Counted from the first letter of the stretch, positions 16,956-26,031 are shown. The stretch: DNA of 54,299 bases from Candidatus Eisenbacteria bacterium (GCA_005893275.1 VBOW01000024.1:1-54299), one strand, 5' to 3'. Notes: generated from the letters alone by a model not told the origin. Numbers and translations: made by a program.

Positions 16956-18692
16956 TCAGTTCAAGACCACCTTCTTCTCGGTCGATTCGCCTCCCGCCGT
17001 AAATCGCGCGAAGTAGATTCCCTTGGCCACCTGCGACCCGTCCGTCGCGCGGCCGTCCCAGTGGGCGGTGAAGGAGCCCGGGGCCGCGTCCTGGTCGACG
17101 AGAGTTCGAACGAGTCGCCCCTGCGCGTCGTAGAGCCGGAGCGAGACGTGGCCCGCCTTGGGGACCGTGAACTCGAGCCTGCTCGAGGACGAGGGATTTT
17201 CCCCCGCAAGCCGCAACGAGAGCTTCGGCGCGCCCACGGGCTCCCCGGTCGTGGCGCCCGCCCCCGTCCCCGGGGTGGCGGACGCGGGATGGATCGGCTC
17301 CTCGCGATGGTGCTCGTGGGTGAACGGCGAGTGCGGAGGAGCGACGTAGGGGAAGTACGGCAGGAAGGGGAGGTCGTTTTCGTCCACGCCGTCCCCCAGC
17401 GCGTTCGCGGGCGCGGTGTTGAAGCCGGGCGTCAAGACATATCCCCCCGCGGCGGCGCGCTCCTCGACGTCCACGACATCATCCGAGAGCCTGCGCCCAT
17501 TCGGGAATCCCGCGGCATCCCCCGCGATCACCCCGAGCCGGTTGGGGTTCGTGGTGTTGGGCGCGATCGCCATGTTGAGCCGGAGCATCTCGCAGGGCAC
17601 CTGCCTCGCGTTCGCCGGCTTGTTCACGCCGGGAATGCCGGTCAGGAACACCGTCACGAGATCGTTTCGAGGGGTGGTCGGAATCGGGAGCCCATAGAGA
17701 AGGTTGAAGAGCTTCGGAAGCTCGGGGTCGGTGACGTAGCTCAGAAACGCGGCGTCCCCCGTCGGCTTCGTGTGATTGAACTTGTCCTTGGCGGCGAGCG
17801 GGATCACGACCTCGTTCACGAGCGGCATGCCGAGGCGCGAGACCTGGATATCGGGCCCGATGTTCAGGACGGTTCCGTCCTCTTTCAGCACGCGCACCTT
17901 CGAACGCTCCGCGGAGTCATAGATCCCGATCACGGAGTTGCGTTCGTTCGGGGCCGACCCGTCCTTCGTGAGCCTCGCCATAGGGGCCTGGATCGCGATC
18001 GTCATCACGTTGAATCCGCCGACGCCGTCGACACCGCCCCCCGTGTTTCCAGGGACGCGCCGAATCGTGAGTAGGTCAAAAACCGCGCCCAAGTCCACGA
18101 AGAACGGATCGTCCCTGGGACCGACGAAGATCTTCGTGCCGTCGGGAAGCGTCTTGACGGCGGCTTGAGCCAGGTCGTTGTAGCTCGGCATGGAGGCGGG
18201 GCCGACGTTATTCGGTGCGACCACACCGTCCCTCACGAGGACCGTCGGCGAGCCGTCGTCGAACCGGGTCAGCGTGTAGGTCTGGCGAACGTTGAGATCC
18301 GGATCATCGAGCGACGTCACCACGCCGGTGTTGTAGAGGAAGGTCGCCGGATTCCTCCGGGTCGTCTTGAACTTGAATTGGTAGCGGATGTGATCGAGGC
18401 AGTCTCCGGCATTGTCGATGTTGATGTAGTACTCGACGTCATCGTCGAAGGTGTAGAAATTGGGCCCCCCGTTCGGCTCGAGGAGCGGAATCCAATCCCC
18501 GACGATCGTGACCTTGTCCGCGGCGTCGGGCGCCACGAATGCGTAAAGATCGGTGTCGTCGGCCAGACGATCTTTGGCGGTCCCCGGCGCCTCGCTGTGG
18601 CTCGACGCGCGCGCCTTGGCCGGCATGGCCAGCGCGAGCGCCAGTGCCACGAGCGTGAACGCCGCCCCCTTGATGAATCGAAGATGCCTCAT
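16956..18692 (-). CDS. Exported DUF4331 protein with C-terminal FlgD-like/sorting domain
   Basis: The 578-residue protein starts at the ATG at 18692 (AAGGGGG upstream) with a signal peptide to about residue 29. The DUF4331 core begins at once with S-S-H-S-E-A-P-G and the D-D-T-D-L-Y-A-F-V motif. An H-E-H-H-R stretch precedes a linker. The last ~85 residues are a FlgD-type Ig fold (S-L-R-L-Y-D-A-Q-G-R-L-V-R-T-L; G-I-Y-F-A-R-F) typical of Por-like cell-surface sorting in FCB bacteria. DUF4331 function is unknown. It is divergent from a DUF4198-HupE pair, and similar gene mixes recur in other bacteria, suggesting a shared role. Confidence 0.85.
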   Translation of the reverse strand: MRHLRFIKGAAFTLVALALALAMPAKARASSHSEAPGTAKDRLADDTDLYAFVAPDAADKVTIVGDWIPLLEPNGGPNFYTFDDDVEYYINIDNAGDCLDHIRYQFKFKTTRRNPATFLYNTGVVTSLDDPDLNVRQTYTLTRFDDGSPTVLVRDGVVAPNNVGPASMPSYNDLAQAAVKTLPDGTKIFVGPRDDPFFVDLGAVFDLLTIRRVPGNTGGGVDGVGGFNVMTIAIQAPMARLTKDGSAPNERNSVIGIYDSAERSKVRVLKEDGTVLNIGPDIQVSRLGMPLVNEVVIPLAAKDKFNHTKPTGDAAFLSYVTDPELPKLFNLLYGLPIPTTPRNDLVTVFLTGIPGVNKPANARQVPCEMLRLNMAIAPNTTNPNRLGVIAGDAAGFPNGRRLSDDVVDVEERAAAGGYVLTPGFNTAPANALGDGVDENDLPFLPYFPYVAPPHSPFTHEHHREEPIHPASATPGTGAGATTGEPVGAPKLSLRLAGENPSSSSRLEFTVPKAGHVSLRLYDAQGRLVRTLVDQDAAPGSFTAHWDGRATDGSQVAKGIYFARFTAGGESTEKKVVLN

Positions 18693-18925
18693 TCGAAACC
18701 CCCTTGTGGCGCCTGAAGCGCGGCTATAAGTGAACGCGGCCCGGAAGGCCCGGACCGACACCTCCACTACGGCGCCCCCCGGTCGCCGGATGAGCGGTGA
18801 GGAAGAAAATCGGCGGTGGCAGGTCAGGCCGCCCCGCGAAAAAAACATCGCCCGCTCATCCGCGACGGGCCCGGCTCCGTATACGAGGCGTTCCGGCAGG
18901 CGGCGAACGGCGCACGAGGGCTTCC

Positions 18926-19786
18926 ATGACACGAACGCTTCGGGGATGGGCGATTCAAGGAGTGGCGCTGGCCGCGGCCCTATGCGCCGCGGGCCGCCCG
19001 GGAGTCGCCGGTGCGCACGAGTTTTGGCTCTCTCCCTCGAGCTACCGCCAGACGAAGGGAGACACCCTCGAGATCGCGGCCTTCGTGGGAACAGGTTTCC
19101 GCGGGGAGAGATGCCCGTACGCCGCGACCCGTACCCGCTCCTTCGAGCTTCTCGGCGCGAAGCGGCTCGACCTGGCGCCCGCCACGGTGAACGGCGAGCT
19201 CGTCTACGCGCGATTCATCGGGGCGGACGCCGGTGGCTCGCTCGCAGCCTACGAATCCGGATTCACACCGCTCACCCTTCCTGCCCCGGATTTCGATCGC
19301 TACCTCGCGCTCGAGGGGCTGGCCCTGGCTCGCGCCGCGCGGGCGAAGTTGGGTGCGGGGGCGGGAGAGGGGCGAGAGCGGTACGCCCGGTGCGCCAAGA
19401 CGTGGATCGCCGGGACCGACCGGGCGCGCGCGCTCCGCGCGGCCGGGCTCACGCTCGAGATCCTGCCGCTCAGCGCTCCCGTGGAGGGAGCACCGCTTCG
19501 CGTTCGCGTGCTCTTTCGAAAGAAGCCGCTCGCGGGCGCGCTCGTGCGCACCTGGAGCGCCCCTCTCGGGCATGGCTTTGCGCCGCGCTCCGAAGCCCAC
19601 CGGGATTCGGTGGGGCCCGTGGCCGAGGCGCGGAGCGACCCAGGGGGCGTCGCGACCATCCCCGTTTCAGGCGCGGGTGAATGGCTCGTCGGCGTCGTCC
19701 ACATGGTGCCCTGTCGGGAACGCGAGGTCGCGGACTGGGAAAGCTACTGGGCCTCGCTCACGTTCGTCCCGGAGCCGCGGCGGTGA
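18926..19786 (+). CDS. Exported DUF4198 (NikM-like) protein
   Basis: The 286-residue product has a signal peptide of about 33 residues and then A-H-E-F-W-L, the hallmark of DUF4198 mature N-termini. An N-terminal His in such proteins can bind metal. The family includes periplasmic parts of Ni/Co uptake systems. I chose the ATG at 18926 because GAGGG lies five bases upstream. The stop overlaps the HupE GTG by four bases. Confidence 0.8.
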   Translation: MTRTLRGWAIQGVALAAALCAAGRPGVAGAHEFWLSPSSYRQTKGDTLEIAAFVGTGFRGERCPYAATRTRSFELLGAKRLDLAPATVNGELVYARFIGADAGGSLAAYESGFTPLTLPAPDFDRYLALEGLALARAARAKLGAGAGEGRERYARCAKTWIAGTDRARALRAAGLTLEILPLSAPVEGAPLRVRVLFRKKPLAGALVRTWSAPLGHGFAPRSEAHRDSVGPVAEARSDPGGVATIPVSGAGEWLVGVVHMVPCREREVADWESYWASLTFVPEPRR

Positions 19787-20901
19787 GGGGCGCTCTTGCC
19801 CGCGTGGGCGCGCGGCCCGCGGAGCCGGCGAGGGCGCTCGCCGTGCTGCTCCTCATCGCCGCCCCGCTCCATCCTTCCCACGTCCTCGCCCACAATCAGC
19901 CCTATAGCTTCATCGATCTCCGTCTGGACGAGCGCGGGCTCCAAGGGAGCGCCGCGGCGCACGTCGTCGATCTCGCGCACGAAATGGGCGCCGAGGCTCC
20001 CGATTCCCTGCTTCGCCCGGAGATTCTCGACCGGTACGGAGCGAGGATCGAAACGCTGCTCTCAGGCGGCTTCACGATTCGCGTGGATGGCGTCGGGCTG
20101 AGGCCGCGTTGGACGGGAATCGAAGCGATACCCGACCGCCGGAACATCGTCGCGCGGTTCGAGGCTCCCTGGGAGCGTATCCCCGGGAAGCTCCGCCTCA
20201 CCTGCAGGCTCTTTCTCTATGACCCGCAGCACATCACCTATCTCAACGTCTACGAAGGGGGGCGCCTCCGCCATCAGGACCTTCTCGATCGAACCCGATC
20301 GGAGGTGGACTACTTCTCGGGCGGCGGGCAGGGACGGCTGGCTCTGATCGGCACGTTCGTGGGCGAGGGCATACGCCACATCTTCATCGGCCCGGATCAC
20401 ATGCTCTTCATCGTCGGTCTCCTGCTCCTGGGCGGGAAGGTGCGGCGGCTCCTCAAGATCGTCACCGCCTTCACGGTCGCCCACAGCATCACGCTCGCGC
20501 TCGCGGCCCTCGGCATCCTCAACCCCTCTCCGAGAGTCATCGAGCCCGCGATCGCGCTGACCATCGCCTGCATCGGCGTGGAGAACCTCCTCGCGTCCCG
20601 CAACGGCCGCGACCTTCGGGCCCTGATCGCCTTCGGCTTCGGATTGATCCACGGCTTCGGGTTCGCCGGCGTTCTCGGCGAGCTGGGACTGCCCGCCGGG
20701 GCCCGCGCCTGGGCGCTCTTCTCCTTCAATGGCGGAGTCGAGGCGGCGCAAGCCGTAATCGTGCTCTCGGTCACACCCCTCCTCGCCCTGCTGAAAGCCT
20801 CGAGCGAGGCCTGGTCGCGCCGCGTCGTCGCGATGGGGTCCTGGTGTGTGATCCTGGCGGGAGCGATCTGGTTCTTCCAGCGAATGCTCTCGGCGAGCTA
20901 A
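19783..20901 (+). CDS. HupE/UreJ-family membrane protein with N-terminal extracytoplasmic domain
   Basis: The 372-residue protein has a signal peptide, about 150 residues of extracytoplasmic sequence, and then the HupE/UreJ core of six helices. The diagnostic motif G-I-R-H-I-F-I-G-P-D-H-M-L-F lies near residue 196, followed by a second His helix (I-H-G-F-G-F-A). HupE/UreJ proteins are linked to nickel or cobalt permeation in hydrogenase and urease clusters. No such enzyme is encoded in this window. The GTG at 19783 overlaps the DUF4198 stop (GTGA), so the proteins are made together and may cooperate in metal uptake. Confidence 0.83.
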   Translation: MRGALARVGARPAEPARALAVLLLIAAPLHPSHVLAHNQPYSFIDLRLDERGLQGSAAAHVVDLAHEMGAEAPDSLLRPEILDRYGARIETLLSGGFTIRVDGVGLRPRWTGIEAIPDRRNIVARFEAPWERIPGKLRLTCRLFLYDPQHITYLNVYEGGRLRHQDLLDRTRSEVDYFSGGGQGRLALIGTFVGEGIRHIFIGPDHMLFIVGLLLLGGKVRRLLKIVTAFTVAHSITLALAALGILNPSPRVIEPAIALTIACIGVENLLASRNGRDLRALIAFGFGLIHGFGFAGVLGELGLPAGARAWALFSFNGGVEAAQAVIVLSVTPLLALLKASSEAWSRRVVAMGSWCVILAGAIWFFQRMLSAS

Positions 20902-20939
20902 AAAACTGGCCCCGGTCGCGCGAGCGTGGCGCCGGGGCC
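20900..20939 (-). terminator. Intrinsic terminator for the minus-strand membrane gene
   Basis: GGCCCCGG (20908-20915) and CCGGGGCC (20932-20939) form an 8 bp stem. On the minus strand it is followed two bases later by six U residues (A20900-20905 on the plus strand). It may also slow plus-strand transcription from hupE. Confidence 0.7.
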
Positions 20940-20970
20940 GCAGACAAGACCAGCCGCTTCTAATTTGCCC

Positions 20971-21555
20971 CTATTTCACCACGACTCGAGCAGGCCGGCG
21001 ATCCTCGGCCGGGGCGGTGCGCACCTGGCGCCAAGACGTAGCCGCGTCGCTCTGGCGGAGACGGGTTGTCTCCAAAATCGAGTGAATCGCGAACGCGATC
21101 CCGCAACCGGTCACGATCCCCGCGTAGAGCTCGCCACGCGGCGCCGCGGGCGCGAAGAGCCACGCGAACACGATCGCGGCCAGGACAACCACGTTCGCCA
21201 GCGACGTCGCAAGCCAGTCACTCATGGACGGGCTGAAGCCGGGTACGGTCTCGAGGTGCGCGAGGCGCGTGAACCACTGCGGGCCGGTGTCGCGCCCTTC
21301 GAAGAATTCCTTCACATAGCCCGCGATCAACCGGGTTTGCTGCCGTCCGTGCATGGTCGTATAGAAGCCGTAGGCGACGGCAAAGACCACCGGCAGCATG
21401 GGGGCGGGCCTCCGGGCGGCGATGGCCCAGGACATGAGAACCGTGGCGGCGATACCGGAAGCGATCCAGCAGAAGTGGCTGGTGCGCTCCGCGTCGCGCC
21501 CGCGGCTCATCAGGGCGGCGTATTCCGTGCGCTCGTTTTCGCTCAGGGAAGCCAT
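20971..21555 (-). CDS. Membrane protein, unknown function
   Basis: The 194-residue protein has about four hydrophobic segments in two pairs, separated by a soluble stretch near residues 68-108, and a charged C-terminal tail. A strong AAGGAG precedes the ATG by seven bases. I do not recognise the family. It is a single gene with its own terminator and is divergent from the zinc-knuckle protein gene. Confidence 0.7.
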   Translation of the reverse strand: MASLSENERTEYAALMSRGRDAERTSHFCWIASGIAATVLMSWAIAARRPAPMLPVVFAVAYGFYTTMHGRQQTRLIAGYVKEFFEGRDTGPQWFTRLAHLETVPGFSPSMSDWLATSLANVVVLAAIVFAWLFAPAAPRGELYAGIVTGCGIAFAIHSILETTRLRQSDAATSWRQVRTAPAEDRRPARVVVK

Positions 21556-21657
21556 GGACTGACTCCTTTGGTTTGGTTAAGCGAGAGGGCACCGACCCCG
21601 TCCGGCGCTCGTCTTTCTATCGGCAGAGGGGGTCGCGCGGTTGAGCCTAGGAGAGGT

Positions 21658-21692
21658 GTGACGGAACCGCAACCGTGGTTTCAGTCCGTCAC
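21658..21692. repeat. Inverted repeat in divergent promoter region
   Basis: GTGACGGA (21658-21665) is perfectly inverted as TCCGTCAC (21685-21692) around a 19-base loop. It sits mid-way in the 289-base gap between divergent genes and could be an operator or a hairpin; no T-tract follows. Confidence 0.4.
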
Positions 21693-21802
21693 GCCCCGGG
21701 CAGGAAAATGGCGGCGATCATATGGTGCACCTTACTCACCGACAATTACTTATGCCTTGCGCTCTAACTGGGCACGCAGGTTGCTTTTTCTCCTACCCGG
21801 AC

Positions 21803-21836
21803 GCGTTGGGGAAGCTCCCCACACGCTGGAAAGGAG
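21803..21836 (+). promoter_or_regulatory. Leader hairpin directly upstream of the ribosome binding site
   Basis: GCGT-TGGGGA at 21803-21812 pairs with TCCCCA-C-ACGC at 21816-21826 (10 bp, AGC loop, one bulge). The Shine-Dalgarno AAAGGAG is at 21830-21836, only three bases after the stem, and the ATG is at 21845. Such placement can tune translation. Confidence 0.45.
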
Positions 21837-21844
21837 TGGTTCTC

Positions 21845-22459
21845 ATGGTCGGAAGCACACGATGTCGAATCCGGAAAGCCCTCGTGAGCTCCCTCGGCGT
21901 CACGATTCTGCTGGGGGCCCCCCTCCCCGCCCAAGCCGATCAGGGCAAGTGGTGGAACCCTAAGGAAGGGGGCCGGCGGGTCGAAACGCGGGAGCATGAG
22001 CGCGAGTGGAACGGTCGGGGGTCGTGGGGCGGCTGGAGCGGTCGGGGCTCTCGGGGCGGCTACCGTTCGTGGCGCGGGATTCCGGTTCGCCGGGACGTGA
22101 TCGTGATCCGTGACCACCGCTATGGCCGTTCCTTCCGCGCCCGGCGGATCTTCGTCGAGCCGAGATTCCACGGCGGCTGCCTCTACGTCCGGCCGGTCCG
22201 CTATTTCATTGCCGCGGACGCGTGCATCGGTGGCTTCAACATCCGCGCCCGGATCGTGCGCCCGCATTACCTGTACGGCTGTAATTTCTGCGATGCCCGG
22301 TTCGATTCCTACGACGCCTACGCGGCGCACGTGGTGCACTGCGATCATGGGCCGGACGGATACGCGGTTCACGCGAGCAACTGGGACGACGGGTACGACA
22401 TGGACTGGGACGGCCCCTACCATGCCGACGACGAGAATGACCAAGACTACGACGGGTAA
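21845..22459 (+). CDS. Exported protein with a C2H2-like zinc knuckle
   Basis: The 204-residue product has a signal peptide cleaved near A-Q-A-D, a Gly/Arg/Trp-rich segment (~residues 50-80), and a C-terminal Asp/Tyr-rich tail. Around residues 142-165 lies C-N-F-C, then 12 residues, then H-V-V-H-C-D-H. This matches C-x2-C-x3-F-x8-H-x3-C spacing. Eukaryote-like zinc fingers are unusual in exported bacterial proteins. AAAGGAG eight bases upstream supports the start. Function unknown; metal binding or adhesion are possible. Confidence 0.7.
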   Translation: MVGSTRCRIRKALVSSLGVTILLGAPLPAQADQGKWWNPKEGGRRVETREHEREWNGRGSWGGWSGRGSRGGYRSWRGIPVRRDVIVIRDHRYGRSFRARRIFVEPRFHGGCLYVRPVRYFIAADACIGGFNIRARIVRPHYLYGCNFCDARFDSYDAYAAHVVHCDHGPDGYAVHASNWDDGYDMDWDGPYHADDENDQDYDG

Positions 22460-22495
22460 GACTACGAACCTCTACGGAATGGCATTCACCGTGCC

Positions 22496-22528
22496 AAGGG
22501 GCAGAGGAGTATCGGGCGCCTGCCCCTT
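22496..22528 (+). terminator. Hairpin downstream of the zinc-knuckle gene
   Basis: AAGGGGCAG (22496-22504) pairs with CTGCCCCTT (22520-22528), a 9 bp stem with a 15-base loop 36 bases after the stop codon. No U-tract follows, so it may be a stabilising hairpin. Confidence 0.4.
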
Positions 22529-22677
22529 GCTTCGACTCGCGATCGGAATATCGTTATGAGTAGTCGGCGGAAGTATCGGGCCGACATCGCCCCCGAAGAG
22601 GGGCCGGGACTGCCGGGAACGATCCCGGGGGCGAAGGCGCCCTAGGATCCCAAGGAATCCCGACATCCCACGTCGTG

Positions 22678-22719
22678 CGGCCAGCGCGGCTCCATACGGA
22701 GCGCTGGCCGATTTATTTC
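22678..22719 (+). terminator. Strong hairpin with AU-rich tail before sdhC
   Basis: CGGCCAGCGC (22678-22687) is inverted as GCGCTGGCCG (22701-22710), with an alternative inner pairing GCTCC/GGAGC around ATAC. ATTTATTT follows. It should end transcription from the left. The rest of 22460-22790 holds no gene that I can see. Confidence 0.6.
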
Positions 22720-22790
22720 ACGGGAGGCCCGTGGTAGACTCGCCCGCTCGACCGTCTTTGTTCGACTAGCATGATCAGATGGAGGCCTGA

Positions 22791-23543
22791 ATGGCGGAAA
22801 CCGCACACGCGGCCTCGCGTGAGCGCTTCGGGTCCACGAGCCGGGGGGATTCGTGGTGGCTCGCGCCGGGGTCGGTCGCCCTTGGTCTTCTCCTGCTCGG
22901 GGGCTACGCGACCTGGGCGGCACTGCAAGGCGCCCATTTCGAGTCCGGCAACTACCTCTCGCCCCTTTACTCGCCGAGGATCCACGCTCCCTGGTGGCCC
23001 CTTTCTCCCGCGCTTCTCATTCTGATCCCGCCGATCCTCTTCCGCGCAACGTGTTACTACTACCGGAAGGCCTATTACCGCGCCTTCTTCCTGGATCCCG
23101 TGGCCTGCGCGGTCGGGGAGTTGCACCGGGGCAAGTACACCGGCGAAACCAGGTTTCCCTTCGTGCTCCAGAACCTCCACCGCTTCGCCTTCTACCTCGC
23201 GTTCCTCTGGCTCTTTTTTCTCTGGCACGATGTCTGGCGTGCGCTCTGGTTCGATGGACGGCTCGGGATCGGCCTCGGGACGCTCGCGATCCTCGCGAGC
23301 ACAGGGACGCTGACCCTCTACACGTTTTCCTGCCATTCCTTCCGGCACCTGGTCGGCGGAAAGCTCGACTGCTTTTCCTGCACCGCCGCCGCGCGCGGGC
23401 GTCACGGCGCCTGGCTGCGCGTCTCGGCCCTGAACGAGCATCACATGGGGTTCGCGTGGATCTCGCTCGTGGCCGTCTGCTTTGCGGACGTGTACGTCCG
23501 CCTTGTCTCGATGGGAATCTTCCATGACGTGAGGCTCCTGTGA
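22791..23543 (+). CDS. sdhC: Succinate dehydrogenase cytochrome b-type membrane anchor
   Basis: The 250-residue protein has five hydrophobic segments and several membrane-embedded His (N-L-H-R-F, L-W-H-D-V, C-H-S-F-R-H, E-H-H-M-G). It resembles the single-subunit diheme anchor of mycobacterial Sdh1-type enzymes. A GGAGG lies six bases before the ATG. It overlaps sdhA by four bases and no sdhD is present, consistent with a one-subunit anchor passing electrons to quinone. Confidence 0.85.
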   Translation: MAETAHAASRERFGSTSRGDSWWLAPGSVALGLLLLGGYATWAALQGAHFESGNYLSPLYSPRIHAPWWPLSPALLILIPPILFRATCYYYRKAYYRAFFLDPVACAVGELHRGKYTGETRFPFVLQNLHRFAFYLAFLWLFFLWHDVWRALWFDGRLGIGLGTLAILASTGTLTLYTFSCHSFRHLVGGKLDCFSCTAAARGRHGAWLRVSALNEHHMGFAWISLVAVCFADVYVRLVSMGIFHDVRLL

Positions 23544-25276
23544 GCGAGCGCTACGAATCACACGACGTCGACGTGCTCGTGATCGGCGCCGGAGGCGCGG
23601 GGCTCCGCGCGGCGATCGAGGCCTCGGCGCAGGGCGCGCGGGTGGGCGTGGTCTGCAAATCGCTGCTCGGCAAGGCCCACACGGTCATGGCCGAGGGAGG
23701 CGTTGCCGCGGCGCTCGCGCACGTCGATCCGAGCGACTCGTGGAAAGTCCACTTCAAGGACACCATGCTCGGCGGAAAGATGCTCAACAACTGGCGCATG
23801 GCTCAGCTCCACGCGCAGGAGGCGCCCGATCGCGTCCGCGAGCTCGAGCGATGGGGCGCCGTGTTCGACCGGACCGAGGACGGCCGGATCCTCCAGCGAA
23901 ATTTCGGCGGGCACTCCTCGCCGCGTCTCGCGCACGTCGGCGACCGCACGGGGCTCGAGATGATCCGAACGCTCCAGGATTTCGGGGTGCACCAGGGCCT
24001 CGAGGTCTACATGGAGTGCACCGTCACGAAGCTCTTGAAGCAGGATTCCCGCGTCGTGGGAGCCTTCGCGTATTGGCGGGAGACCGGACGCTTCGTCCTG
24101 TTCCGCGCGAAATCCGTCGTCCTGGCCACCGGGGGGATCGGAAAAGCCTACACGATCACCACGAACTCGTGGGAGTACACCGGGGACGGCCACGCGCTCG
24201 CGCTGGGCGCCGGAGCCGAGCTGATCGACATGGAGTTCGTCCAGTTCCATCCGACCGGGATGGTGTGGCCCCCGGGGGTGCAGGGGCTCCTGGTCACCGA
24301 AGCGGTGCGCGGCGAGGGGGGAGTACTCCGGAACGCCACCGGCGAGCGTTTCATGGAGCGATACGATCCGAAGCGAATGGACCTTTCCACGCGCGACATG
24401 GTGGCGCGGGCCATCTACATGGAAGTCAAGGAAGGCCGCGGGAGCCCCCACGGCGGCGCCTTCCTGGACATTTCCCACAAACCCGCCGAGGTGGTGAAGA
24501 AGAAGCTTCCGTCGATGTACCACCAGTTCATGGAATTCGCGAACATCGACATCACGAAGGGTCCGATGGAGGTCGGGCCGACGGTGCACTACATCATGGG
24601 AGGCGTCCGCGTGGATGCCGACACGGGGGCCGCGACGGTTCCGGGGCTCTTCGCGGCGGGCGAGGCTTCGGGGGGCATGCACGGCGCGAACCGGCTCGGG
24701 GGGAACTCGCTTTCCGATCTCCTCGTGTTCGGCAGGCGGGCGGGCGCGGGCGCCGCGGCCCACGCGGCGAAAGCTCCCGGGCACGCGGCGGTCGATCCGG
24801 CACAGGTCGCCGCCGCCGAGCGCGAGCTGCTCGAGCCGTTCGAGCGCGCGGACGGACCGGACCCCTACTCGATCCACAGGAAATTGCAGAAGTCCATGCA
24901 ATCGCTCGTGGGAATCTTCCGCACCGAGGAGGATCTCTCGAGTGGGATCGAGGAGATCCGGAAGCTCAAGGCCGAAGCGGGCACCGTCCGGGTGGAGGGC
25001 TCCCGGGCTTTCAATCCGGGCTGGCACCTGGCGCACGACCTCAAGAACATGCTGACGGTCAGCGACGCGATCGCCCGGTGCGCGCTTCAGCGCCGGGAGA
25101 GCCGCGGCGCTCACGCGAGACTCGATTATCCGAACCTCAACCCCGAGCTGGGCAACGTGAACAGCGTCGCGACGCAGGACGGCGAAAACGTGCGCGTCTC
25201 CCAGTCTCCCCTACCCCGGATGCCCGACGAGCTCCGCGCGCTTTTTGAGGCGGAGCCCGCGGGCGTCAAGTCCTGA
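23540..25276 (+). CDS. sdhA: Succinate dehydrogenase / fumarate reductase flavoprotein subunit
   Basis: The 578-residue subunit opens with the Rossmann FAD motif G-A-G-G-A-G-L-R-A-A and S-L-L-G-K-A-H-T-V, with His for covalent FAD. It has the active-site stretches Q-F-H-P-T-G, R-G-E-G-G and a C-terminal capping and helical domain. It oxidises succinate in the TCA cycle. The GTG start overlaps the sdhC stop. Sequence features do not decide between succinate oxidation and fumarate reduction, but the aerobic setting favours the former. Confidence 0.95.
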   Translation: MSERYESHDVDVLVIGAGGAGLRAAIEASAQGARVGVVCKSLLGKAHTVMAEGGVAAALAHVDPSDSWKVHFKDTMLGGKMLNNWRMAQLHAQEAPDRVRELERWGAVFDRTEDGRILQRNFGGHSSPRLAHVGDRTGLEMIRTLQDFGVHQGLEVYMECTVTKLLKQDSRVVGAFAYWRETGRFVLFRAKSVVLATGGIGKAYTITTNSWEYTGDGHALALGAGAELIDMEFVQFHPTGMVWPPGVQGLLVTEAVRGEGGVLRNATGERFMERYDPKRMDLSTRDMVARAIYMEVKEGRGSPHGGAFLDISHKPAEVVKKKLPSMYHQFMEFANIDITKGPMEVGPTVHYIMGGVRVDADTGAATVPGLFAAGEASGGMHGANRLGGNSLSDLLVFGRRAGAGAAAHAAKAPGHAAVDPAQVAAAERELLEPFERADGPDPYSIHRKLQKSMQSLVGIFRTEEDLSSGIEEIRKLKAEAGTVRVEGSRAFNPGWHLAHDLKNMLTVSDAIARCALQRRESRGAHARLDYPNLNPELGNVNSVATQDGENVRVSQSPLPRMPDELRALFEAEPAGVKS

Positions 25277-25287
25277 TCGGAGGCAGC

Positions 25288-26031
25288 GTGGCGGAAGCGG
25301 TTCTGCACGTCTATCGCGGCGACGCCTCGGGCGGCGGGCTCAAGGAGTACCGCGTGCCGCTCGAGGAGGGCATGGTCGTGCTCGACGCCATTCACCACAT
25401 CCAGGGACATCAGGCGCCGGACCTCGCGGTGCGGTGGAACTGCAAGGCGGCGAAATGCGGATCGTGCAGCGCGGAGGTGAACGGGAAGCCGAAGCTCCTG
25501 TGCAAGACGCGGATGGACGCGCTCCCGCCCGGCAAGCCGGTGGTCGTGCAGCCGCTGAAGGCGTTCCCGATCGTCAAGGACCTCGTGACGGACGTAAAAT
25601 GGAACTACGAGGTGAACAAGAAGATCCCGCCCTTCACGCCGAAACAGGACGCCGAATGGCGGTGGAAACAGGAAGACATCGACCGCGTGCAGGAGTTCCG
25701 TAAGTGCATCGAATGCTTCCTCTGCCAGGACGTCTGCCACGTGCTCCGCTCGCACGGCCGCACCGACGCCTTCGCGGGCCCGCGCTTCCTGGTGCGCGTG
25801 GCGGGGCTCGAAATGCACCCGATCGACGCGCTCAACCGCACGAAGTTCCTGAAACAGGGTGCGGGAATCGGGCTGTGCAATATCACCAAGTGCTGCACCG
25901 AGGTATGCCCCGAGGACATCATGATCACCGACAACGCGATCATTCCGCTCAAGGAGCGTGTGGTCGACGATCATTACGATCCTGTTCGAATGCTCGTCCG
26001 CCTCGTAACGGGAAAAAAGAAGGACGAATAG
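25288..26031 (+). CDS. sdhB: Succinate dehydrogenase iron-sulfur subunit
   Basis: The 247-residue subunit has the N-terminal [2Fe-2S] ligands in C-K-A-A-K-C-G-S-C and a later L-L-C. The C-terminal cluster motifs are C-I-E-C-F-L-C-Q-D-V-C and C-N-I-T-K-C-C-T-E-V-C-P. It starts 11 bases after sdhA at a GTG preceded by GGAGG and passes electrons from FAD to the membrane anchor. Confidence 0.95.
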   Translation: MAEAVLHVYRGDASGGGLKEYRVPLEEGMVVLDAIHHIQGHQAPDLAVRWNCKAAKCGSCSAEVNGKPKLLCKTRMDALPPGKPVVVQPLKAFPIVKDLVTDVKWNYEVNKKIPPFTPKQDAEWRWKQEDIDRVQEFRKCIECFLCQDVCHVLRSHGRTDAFAGPRFLVRVAGLEMHPIDALNRTKFLKQGAGIGLCNITKCCTEVCPEDIMITDNAIIPLKERVVDDHYDPVRMLVRLVTGKKKDE

